Part shown: positions 1 to 5,106 of the stretch, one piece after another
Layout of the letters: each line of letters starts with the position of its first letter
Numbering within the stretch: the stretch's first letter is position 1
Origin: Nitrospira sp.
Lineage (GTDB): Bacteria > Nitrospirota > Nitrospiria > Nitrospirales > Nitrospiraceae
Reading direction: 5' to 3'
DNA: 5,692 bases
NCBI GenBank assembly: GCA_024998705.1
Contig: JACOEF010000110.1
Span: 1-5,692, forward strand
The notes under the pieces: generated by a model
The model's database searches: none
Told to the model about the DNA's origin: nothing
The model's input: the letters and a program-made list of their open reading frames with translations, nothing else
Position numbers and translations under genes: made by a program

Positions 1-626
1 AATACGACCAGGTTACGCGCCACTAATGGCTGCTCACGGGCCTCATCTTCTGCGGTCCAACTTCCCGCGATGGTTTCCACCAGGCCGGTGCGCGAGTCGT
101 ACCGACGAATTCGGTGCGCCTGCGTATCGGCGATATACATGACGTCGTCCGCGTCGAAGGCAATCGCCGCAGGCCAGGTCAAATTGACTTCCAGCGCCGG
201 GCCGTCGCCATTAAATCCATGCTCACCGGTGCCCACGACTGTCGTGATCACTCCGGTCTCACGATCGATTTTTCGAATCCGGTTACTCCCGGAATCACAG
301 ACATAAAGATCGTTGCGTGAATCACAGGCGACATCCAACGGCAGATACAGGCCGGCTTCTCCGCAAGGCCCTTCATCGCCGCTGTAGCAGGTCTCCCCAA
401 TGCCGGCAAAATTATGGACGGTGCCCTCTGTGAGGCTGACCCGACGAACCCGGTCGCTGCCTGATTCGGCGAAATACAGCCAGCGTTCGTCCCGATCCAG
501 CGCGACGTGGTGCGGAAGGGGAATGCCGGCTTTCACAGCCCGCTTGCCGTCCCCCGTGCTTCGCGCCTTCCCGTTTCCGGCAAAGGTTTCGATGTATCCG
601 ACCGCTAACTGAACGTCCGTTTCCAT
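1..626 (-). CDS. NHL-repeat beta-propeller protein, 3' end cut by window edge
   Basis: The first 208 residues are visible; the C-terminus lies beyond position 1. The protein is built from tandem units of about 57 residues, at roughly 10-66, 67-123, 124-180 and 181 onward. Each unit shows the NHL pattern: a leading strand of type 'hhphxAGxG', a Gly-Asp-Gly turn, then 'hYhADxxxxRIRRhD' (YVCDSGSNRIRKID in unit 2, YIADTQAHRIRRYD in unit 3). Such repeats form a beta-propeller, usually a binding or scaffold surface; no enzymatic residues can be assigned. The ATG at 626 is chosen because the first repeat begins about ten residues later and upstream in-frame codons encode no plausible N-terminus. Its Shine-Dalgarno is poor. 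No signal peptide or membrane segment is visible, so a cytoplasmic location is the default. Unit 2 is unusual in carrying four cysteines (80, 88, 101, 110). The gene starts 46 bases after tatA and is probably last, or near last, in the operon. Confidence 0.85.
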   Translation of the reverse strand, partial: METDVQLAVGYIETFAGNGKARSTGDGKRAVKAGIPLPHHVALDRDERWLYFAESGSDRVRRVSLTEGTVHNFAGIGETCYSGDEGPCGEAGLYLPLDVACDSRNDLYVCDSGSNRIRKIDRETGVITTVVGTGEHGFNGDGPALEVNLTWPAAIAFDADDVMYIADTQAHRIRRYDSRTGLVETIAGSWTAEDEAREQPLVARNLVV

Positions 627-672
627 AACTGTGTCAATCCGTTCTATGCTAGGCCCATGGTGGCAAAGAATG

Positions 673-966
673 CTATGCGCGCGCGGCCGGAGGCGCTGCA
701 GCGACCGGCTGCTCAACAACAGGCGTCGGCATCGCCACCGGCGGCGGAGCCTGAGTAGCCTGTGCCTGCACCGGTTCGGCCTGCTGAGCCTGCGCTTGCG
801 CCTGGGCTTCAGCCTCGATCGCATCCGCCTCATGAACGGATTTCTTAAAGCCCTTGATCGCTTTGCCGATCCCCTCGCCAAGCTGGGGCAACTTCCCTGC
901 CCCGAAAATAATCAGCACGATAAACAGGATCAGGATCAACTCTGTAAAACCAAGACTGTCAAACAT
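673..966 (-). CDS. tatA: TatA/E-family twin-arginine translocase subunit
   Basis: This 97-residue protein has the complete TatA layout. A short N-terminal membrane helix (about residues 6-21) is followed by the Phe21-Gly22 hinge, then an amphipathic helix (about 24-43) with the signature [21 protein letters not shown] variable tail completes it. TatA oligomers form the pore-like element through which folded proteins with twin-arginine signal peptides cross the inner membrane, working with TatC and often TatB. The N-terminus ([10 protein letters not shown]) has a glutamate at residue 9, a TatB-like feature, while the FG-x2-KLP hinge is TatA-like; single proteins of this kind can serve both roles in some bacteria. 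The tail from about residue 46 is low-complexity, Ala/Gln/Pro-rich, with a QA-dipeptide run. Start choice is secure: a strong AAAGGAG lies seven bases before the ATG. No tatC is present in the window. The gene begins 24 bases after the TPR gene, so the two are very likely cotranscribed. Confidence 0.95.
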   Translation of the reverse strand: MFDSLGFTELILILFIVLIIFGAGKLPQLGEGIGKAIKGFKKSVHEADAIEAEAQAQAQAQQAEPVQAQATQAPPPVAMPTPVVEQPVAAAPPAARA

Positions 967-973
967 GGTGTGT

Positions 974-980
974 CTCCTTT
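974..980 (-). promoter_or_regulatory. Strong Shine-Dalgarno of tatA
   Basis: AAAGGAG read on the minus strand, seven bases before the tatA ATG and inside the 24-base gap after the TPR gene stop codon. It is the best ribosome binding site among the genes here. It suggests efficient independent initiation on tatA, in keeping with the high TatA copy number usual in Tat systems (known of the family; inferred here). Confidence 0.85.
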
Positions 981-990
981 GCTCACATGT

Positions 991-1803
991 TCAGGATGCG
1001 GCTCCCTCTTTGGCTTTCTTCGCGAATCGTTCTTTCAAGCGCTGACGAGCCTGTTCGGCCTGCTCGAACATCTTGCACTTGTCGTAGACGCTGATCAAGT
1101 TGTAGTACGCGAGGGGTTCGTCCGGGCTGTGCTCCACCGCACTTTCCATGACCTTGATCGCCAAATCCGTCTTCCGATGATTGAGGGCGATTTCCATCAA
1201 TTTGAAGCTCGCCTCCAGATGTTTCGGATCTAACTCTAAGACACGAAGATAGCACTGGATCGCCATGTCCATGGTGTTGTAATCGGAGACTTGTGGATTG
1301 TCGAGCTCCACGTACACACCGGCGAGATTGTACCACGCCATCGGATCGTCGGGCGTGATCTCGACCAACCGCTCGTAGTAATTCTTCGACTCCATGTACT
1401 TTCGCTTATCCGCCTGCACGCGGCCGAGATTGAACAACGCAAGCACATCGTAGGCATGCACATCAAGCGCGCGCTTGAATTCAGCTTCAGCCTCGTCGAT
1501 CATCCCCTTGGTCGCATAGATGGTCCCGAGGTTGGAGTAGTACATCGCGAGCGACCGGTTCATCTCGGTCCGGAGCCCCTCCGCCATCTCAATCGACTTT
1601 TTCACTTCGGTGAGCGCATCGTCGAGGCGGCCCTTGCTGAAATACAGCTCTCCCAGCCGGCATCGTGCCTGAAAATCGTCCGCTTCGGTACTGAGCAACT
1701 TTTCGATTTCCGCAATTTCTTCATCCGGGCTCAACGGTTGATCGCCAGGATCCACCGCCGCACTCCCCTGCTCTGTTCCGCCTGTCTGTGTCTGTTCATC
1801 CAT
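991..1803 (-). CDS. Tetratricopeptide (TPR) repeat protein
   Basis: This 270-residue protein has an acidic, disordered-looking N-terminus (about 1-40, rich in Gln, Gly, Asp and Glu) and then about six TPR units. The clearest are at about 43-76, 86-119, 120-153, 154-193 and 230-263, each with the usual small/aromatic spacing (for example YYSNLGTIYATKGMIDEAEA). The unit at 154-193 carries a short insertion (about 169-178) between its two helices. TPR arrays are helical protein-binding scaffolds, and no catalytic domain accompanies them. There is no signal peptide or membrane helix, so the protein is predicted to be cytoplasmic. The ATG at 1803 is preceded by AGGA (1813-1816 on the complement) at nine bases, an acceptable ribosome site. 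The C-terminus is Lys-rich (about 256-266). It lies 33 bases after the membrane protein gene and 24 before tatA, so it may be an adaptor for one of those membrane partners. The family call is firm; the function is unknown. Confidence 0.93.
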   Translation of the reverse strand: MDEQTQTGGTEQGSAAVDPGDQPLSPDEEIAEIEKLLSTEADDFQARCRLGELYFSKGRLDDALTEVKKSIEMAEGLRTEMNRSLAMYYSNLGTIYATKGMIDEAEAEFKRALDVHAYDVLALFNLGRVQADKRKYMESKNYYERLVEITPDDPMAWYNLAGVYVELDNPQVSDYNTMDMAIQCYLRVLELDPKHLEASFKLMEIALNHRKTDLAIKVMESAVEHSPDEPLAYYNLISVYDKCKMFEQAEQARQRLKERFAKKAKEGAAS

Positions 1804-1836
1804 AACAACGTATCCTAATCTGGGTGACTCATAAGA

Positions 1837-2958
1837 TTAAATTTGTCCACCAACGAGAGATTCCTGCGTGCCGACGAGGGGTGGCCTGGTCACCGCTGCC
1901 TGTTCCGTCAGTGCACCTTTGGGACGGTCAAGCGTCAGTAACATCACCCCGAGCACCACCATCAGAGTCAAACTGGAAAATAACAACGCATAGCCGGCGA
2001 TAAACATCAACGCCAGGCCGTACCCCGCAAGACGCCCCATCGTCACGAGCCTGATCACGGTGTACGACCAACAGAGCAGCCCTGCGACATAAAAGGCAAA
2101 GGGCAGATAAAAGGTATACCCCATGCCCATCTGAAAGATCCAGCTGATCCCCTCCCCGGCTTTCCGGATGGAATGGGCCAGCACCGGATTGTAGAGCCCC
2201 AGGCAATAATCCATAAACAACAACCCAAAGAACACCACCGCCGAAACGGCACCGAACCAGATTGCGCGTCGGCGCTGCTGCCGGTTCCTGGTGCGGAACG
2301 ACACCCCGCGCCCATAGGCCCAGAACACCAGAATGCTGGCCAGCACCATCAGCGCTTCGCCAAGACGATTGGCCTCATACACGAACGGCGGGGCCGCAAT
2401 GACCCCCATCCACCCATAGGTGGTGGAGAAAATTTGATAATAGAGCCACCCGGAAATGCCGAAGTAATACACCACCCCCATGACTCGCTTCGACCACTCC
2501 TGTTGCTGCGAGAGATACTCCAACATCAATGCAGTGAGCGCAATGAGGGTCACGATATTGTAGGCAATAGAACCCAGCATGGCCGGCGGCACAATCAAGA
2601 AAGAAACCGTGAGGATCAACAGAAGGGCCACACTGGTAATCGTAACGGCATTAAATCCCGTGATCCCCCTGGTACGAGCTCGATTTACCAACAGCACCAC
2701 CAAGGCCAGAAACACAAAGATTGCGACGACATTCAACAGGGCGAACCCCACGGACGTCAGCACCTGGAAGATCGTCCCCACCCGCTCATGCTGGGCCGCA
2801 ATCTTGCTGATATGCATGCCGAGCCGGGAGACCAGCCGATAGAGGACGAGCTCGAAAAACCCGACGAACAGCACCAACTTGATGGTGTATTCGAACAGCA
2901 ACCCTTGATCTTCAACCCGTCCGGTTGTCCGTTCGACGGCGGCGGCTCCAGCAGACAT
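1837..2958 (-). CDS. Polytopic inner-membrane protein, family not recognised
   Basis: The 373-residue product (from the ATG chosen here) is strongly hydrophobic, with roughly eight or nine predicted membrane spans by eye. These are near residues 24-45, 66-92, 103-124, 127-149, 160-180, 199-216, 232-256, 277-302 and a long stretch at 309-343 that could be one or two spans. Basic loops at about 93-98 (NRARTRG) and 217-231 (with RQQRRR) are probably cytoplasmic under the positive-inside rule. Aromatic-rich, probably conserved stretches lie around 163-184 and 277-300. The N-terminal 20 residues and the last 28 are soluble tails. I see no heme-ligand histidine pairs, transporter signatures or ATPase motifs, and do not assign a function. 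The start at 2958 is preferred over an in-frame TTG at 3003 because AGGGGG precedes it at five bases; the TTG would add 15 polar residues. It lies 90 bases after the radical SAM gene and 33 before the TPR gene. Confidence 0.88.
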   Translation of the reverse strand: MSAGAAAVERTTGRVEDQGLLFEYTIKLVLFVGFFELVLYRLVSRLGMHISKIAAQHERVGTIFQVLTSVGFALLNVVAIFVFLALVVLLVNRARTRGITGFNAVTITSVALLLILTVSFLIVPPAMLGSIAYNIVTLIALTALMLEYLSQQQEWSKRVMGVVYYFGISGWLYYQIFSTTYGWMGVIAAPPFVYEANRLGEALMVLASILVFWAYGRGVSFRTRNRQQRRRAIWFGAVSAVVFFGLLFMDYCLGLYNPVLAHSIRKAGEGISWIFQMGMGYTFYLPFAFYVAGLLCWSYTVIRLVTMGRLAGYGLALMFIAGYALLFSSLTLMVVLGVMLLTLDRPKGALTEQAAVTRPPLVGTQESLVGGQI

Positions 2959-2963
2959 CTCAG

Positions 2964-2969
2964 CCCCCT
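2964..2969 (-). promoter_or_regulatory. Shine-Dalgarno that decides the membrane-protein start
   Basis: AGGGGG on the minus strand lies five bases before the ATG at 2958. The alternative in-frame TTG at 3003 has only GACCGG upstream and no convincing purine-rich site. The shorter 373-residue form is therefore preferred. Confidence 0.6.
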
Positions 2970-3048
2970 GTGCAAAACGTTGATGATAATCCTCTGACCA
3001 CAACCGGTCAACGCCGCAGGGAGGCCCGCGCTGATGACCGCACGAACG

Positions 3049-4830
3049 CTACGAGCCGGTCGGTTGTGGCACTTGCAACGCTTGCGACTTGGCCCGGGCG
3101 ATATAGAGCAACCCGTCGGCCATGGAATAGTTAAACGGTAATTCGCACACCACTTCGCTGATTTTTTCGTAGACCTGCTGATAGAGCTGCTCGGACTGAG
3201 CAGGCGTCATGCCTTCCTGCACTTCAAAAAAGAAACCCAGGCTCAGGTCTTCGGTCGCCGGCCGCATGATACGCCTGATCCCGTAACTCCCCGGATCACT
3301 CATGATCGGCGCCTCTTTCTCCAGATCGAACAGACAGGGCTGACAGGAGAATCCATAGGATTCATGGAGTTTCTTATTCCCCACCACGAAGTTCATGGTC
3401 TCAAGCGCTTCTTCTTCTTTCTCCGTGGGGAACCCGACGATCACATAGCAATGCACGGCAATCCCAAGATCGACGCAGTCGTCGACGATTCGGCGAACGG
3501 ATTCCTGCTTGATCCCCTTTTTCATGAAATCCATGACTCGCTGATTGAACGATTCCAGCCCGAAGACGATTTTCAAACAGCCGGCATCCCGCATCTGTCC
3601 AAGCAGTTCGCGTGTCAGATTCTTTTCGAAACGCAATTCGCAGGTCCACTTCACATTCACCTGCCGATCGATCATCTGCTGGCACAGGCGTTTGGTTGGA
3701 GAGAGCGCGAAACATTCGTCGGTGAAGAAAAAGGATTGCGCGCCATAGCGCTCTTTCAACCAGACCAAATCGTCCACCGTCTTACCCGGATCACGCTGCC
3801 GGAAATTCTGGTGATCCAACGTGAGGGCGCAGAACGCGCAATCTTTGTAGTAGCAGCCACGTGAAAATTGTACCGGCAGGACAGGCTCGGGGGACAAATA
3901 CCGATCCAGCGGAAAGCCGTCGTAATTGGGCGCCGTGAGCTGATTGATATTTTCAGAATAAAAGGGCTGATTAACCGAAATCTTGCCGTTCTGGCGATAA
4001 ATCAGATTCGGAACCTTGCTGAAATCCCGCTTGCCGTCCATCTGGTTGACCAACTCCAGCAGAGCGGTTTCGCCTTCAAACACGACGAAGTCATCGACCA
4101 GATCGAACAACCAAGGACAACGCCGAAGATTATCGACCAGCCGGGTAAAGATGCTTCCGCCGACCGTTACATGCAGTTCCGGCGCATGCTCCTTGATCAG
4201 TCGGCACAGCGTAAGGCCGGGAATAATTTGCGAGGTCGCGGTAATCGAGACACCGACCAGATCGGGACGCTCAGTCAAAATGGACGGCAACACATGTTCG
4301 CGGAAGAGGCTGATATAGGGATTCTGCCCTTCGTCGCGAATAGCCTTGATCAGATCCTTCGACGAGTAAATCGAATAGTCGCCGAATTGGTTATCGACCA
4401 CGGTCATCCGAGTCGGAAAATACAGAGAGGACAATACTTCGAGCCATTTATCGATCAGAAAGAGGCTATTGCGGTAGGCCTCAATATCGTAAAACCCTTC
4501 TCCTCGCAGCGTTTCTTTGGCCAATTCAATTCGCTCGAACAAATAGGGAAACCGGTCGAGCGATTCGATCACACGAGCCAGCTGTTCCGCGCTCCCAGGC
4601 CCAGTCTCACCGGTACGCTCGCGCTCGAGACTCTTCTGCTTGGCCACGAGTTGCTGATAGAGGTCATGCGCAAAGGACTGCGTCAGCACCTTGTCCAACA
4701 ACTCTATACCGAGATCGCGCTGGGAGACGTTCTTCACGCCAGCCTGAGTGAGGAATCCGGTCAATGATGGAAGACTGAGGTAGGGTTGAGACGGGTGCCA
4801 CGTAGGAGGAAACAGGAGTGAAACTTTCAT
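3049..4830 (-). CDS. B12-binding-type radical SAM protein
   Basis: This 593-residue protein opens with MKVSLLFPP, the typical first strand of a cobalamin-binding Rossmann domain. The rest of that fold resumes at about 189-262 (PDLVGVSIT, VTVGGSIFT, and the FEGETALLEL end). The two parts are split by about 140 residues of mostly helical insertion. The usual DxHxxG lower-ligand motif is absent; RDLGIELLD occupies that place. The radical SAM barrel follows, with iron-sulfur cysteines C326, C331 and C334 in a CX4CX2C arrangement, then FFFTDE (367-372), GLESFNQRVM (424-433) and GFPTE (466-470). These fit a [4Fe-4S] enzyme that cleaves S-adenosylmethionine to start radical chemistry. Family members include methyltransferases, cyclases and cofactor- or lipid-modifying enzymes, and the substrate cannot be read from sequence. 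No C-terminal SPASM-type cysteine cluster is visible. The start is secure from the domain boundary although no good Shine-Dalgarno precedes it. It is predicted to be cytoplasmic and the first gene of the five-gene cluster. Confidence 0.93.
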   Translation of the reverse strand: MKVSLLFPPTWHPSQPYLSLPSLTGFLTQAGVKNVSQRDLGIELLDKVLTQSFAHDLYQQLVAKQKSLERERTGETGPGSAEQLARVIESLDRFPYLFERIELAKETLRGEGFYDIEAYRNSLFLIDKWLEVLSSLYFPTRMTVVDNQFGDYSIYSSKDLIKAIRDEGQNPYISLFREHVLPSILTERPDLVGVSITATSQIIPGLTLCRLIKEHAPELHVTVGGSIFTRLVDNLRRCPWLFDLVDDFVVFEGETALLELVNQMDGKRDFSKVPNLIYRQNGKISVNQPFYSENINQLTAPNYDGFPLDRYLSPEPVLPVQFSRGCYYKDCAFCALTLDHQNFRQRDPGKTVDDLVWLKERYGAQSFFFTDECFALSPTKRLCQQMIDRQVNVKWTCELRFEKNLTRELLGQMRDAGCLKIVFGLESFNQRVMDFMKKGIKQESVRRIVDDCVDLGIAVHCYVIVGFPTEKEEEALETMNFVVGNKKLHESYGFSCQPCLFDLEKEAPIMSDPGSYGIRRIMRPATEDLSLGFFFEVQEGMTPAQSEQLYQQVYEKISEVVCELPFNYSMADGLLYIARAKSQALQVPQPTGS

Positions 4831-4833
4831 AGG

Positions 4834-4868
4834 ATTATCTTTATATTAAGCAGGAAAATCAGTATTTT
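4834..4868 (-). promoter_or_regulatory. Possible promoter of the radical SAM operon
   Basis: The 40 bases before the radical SAM ATG are markedly AT-rich compared with their surroundings. On the minus strand a GATAAT hexamer (4834-4839) matches the -10 consensus at five of six positions, and an overlapping-region TATAAA (4840-4845) is a second candidate. A weak -35-like CTGATT lies 17 bases upstream of GATAAT. With GATAAT the transcript would start at or within the ATG, which would explain the missing ribosome binding site. This is a sigma70-style reading by eye and is tentative. Confidence 0.3.
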
Positions 4869-4869
4869 C
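4854..4869. promoter_or_regulatory. Small perfect dyad upstream of radical SAM gene
   Basis: GAAAAT, a four-base spacer (CAGT), then ATTTTC: a perfect 6-bp inverted repeat 23 bases before the radical SAM start and overlapping the putative promoter. It could be an operator half-site pair, but AT-rich dyads of this size also arise by chance. Confidence 0.25.
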
Positions 4870-4882
4870 AGAAGAATTGCAC

Positions 4883-4898
4883 TGTATCGGTATATACA
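4883..4898. promoter_or_regulatory. TGTAT-N6-ATACA dyad
   Basis: A perfect 5-bp inverted repeat with a six-base spacer, 52 bases upstream of the radical SAM start. The spacing and symmetry suit a dimeric helix-turn-helix regulator, and the site lies where an activator or repressor would sit relative to the proposed promoter. It does not match a named regulator consensus that I can state with confidence. Confidence 0.25.
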
Positions 4899-4929
4899 CT
4901 CCGCTCAAGTCCGAATGCAACCCTCCGCC

Positions 4930-4944
4930 TCTCGTGGAGCGAGA
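4930..4944. repeat. Short inverted repeat (5-bp stem)
   Basis: TCTCG and CGAGA flank a five-base loop. It is the third and weakest of three hairpins found in a row downstream of the nxrC-like gene. Confidence 0.25.
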
Positions 4945-4961
4945 AATTTATAGCCCTCAGC

Positions 4962-4978
4962 GGGAGACATTCTCTCCC
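4962..4978 (-). repeat. Inverted repeat (6-bp stem) after nxrC-like gene
   Basis: GGGAGA and TCTCCC are perfect complements around a five-base loop. On the nxrC transcript it would fold just 3' of the large GC-rich hairpin, with no run of uridines after it. It may help end or stabilise that transcript. Confidence 0.35.
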
Positions 4979-4992
4979 TCCACACGCACGAA

Positions 4993-5034
4993 GGCCCCGA
5001 GTCACTTTGCCATTTCTGGCAACGACTCGGGGCC
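4993..5034 (-). terminator. Large GC-rich stem-loop downstream of nxrC-like gene
   Basis: A perfect 11-bp outer stem (GGCCCCGAGTC at 4993-5003, GACTCGGGGCC at 5024-5034) encloses a perfect 6-bp inner stem (TTGCCA 5007-5012, TGGCAA 5017-5022) with a four-base loop. The two are joined by a small asymmetric internal loop. It starts 72 bases past the nxrC-like stop codon, where a terminator is expected. Neither strand has a convincing T-run after the stem, so it may be an atypical intrinsic terminator, a Rho-dependent 3' end or a stabilising 3' hairpin. The structure itself is certain; its role is inferred. Confidence 0.6.
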
Positions 5035-5106
5035 CTCTTGCTACGAATCTGAAACTCTCTTCCTGCCCAGCACTGGAGCAGGATCGGCCACTTCAGGCCA
5101 CTTAGC

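Noticed and set aside
631..640. A perfect TTGACA (-35 consensus) on the minus strand just before the NHL gene
   Set aside because: No -10-like hexamer occurs 15-19 bases downstream; the matching stretch is ordinary coding sequence of the NHL gene.
780..835. Repetitive Ala/Gln codon stretch in the tatA tail, considered as a DNA repeat element
   Set aside because: The repetition is short, imperfect and in frame; low-complexity tails are common in TatA proteins.
631..1233. A 200-codon open frame on the plus strand opposite tatA and the TPR gene
   Set aside because: It is antisense to two well-supported genes, its product is an Arg/Leu-rich sequence with no domain, and it has the composition of a shadow of GC-biased codons.
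2173..2997. A 274-codon plus-strand open frame rich in His, Gln and Arg
   Set aside because: It is opposite the membrane protein gene; antisense of hydrophobic Leu/Val/Ile codons yields exactly such polar sequence. No ribosome site or domain supports it.
3006..3038. GGTCA/TGACC inverted repeat between the radical SAM and membrane protein genes, considered as a terminator
   Set aside because: The stem is only five base pairs around a long, mostly unpaired loop and no T-run follows; it does not support splitting the operon.
3868..4767. A 299-codon plus-strand open frame
   Set aside because: It lies wholly inside the radical SAM gene on the other strand, has no recognisable motif, and appears to be a by-product of that gene's codon pattern.
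5086..5103. Direct repeat GGCCACTT spaced by two bases, just after the nxrC stop codon
   Set aside because: An eight-base two-copy repeat with no further copies in the region; most likely chance or a small duplication.
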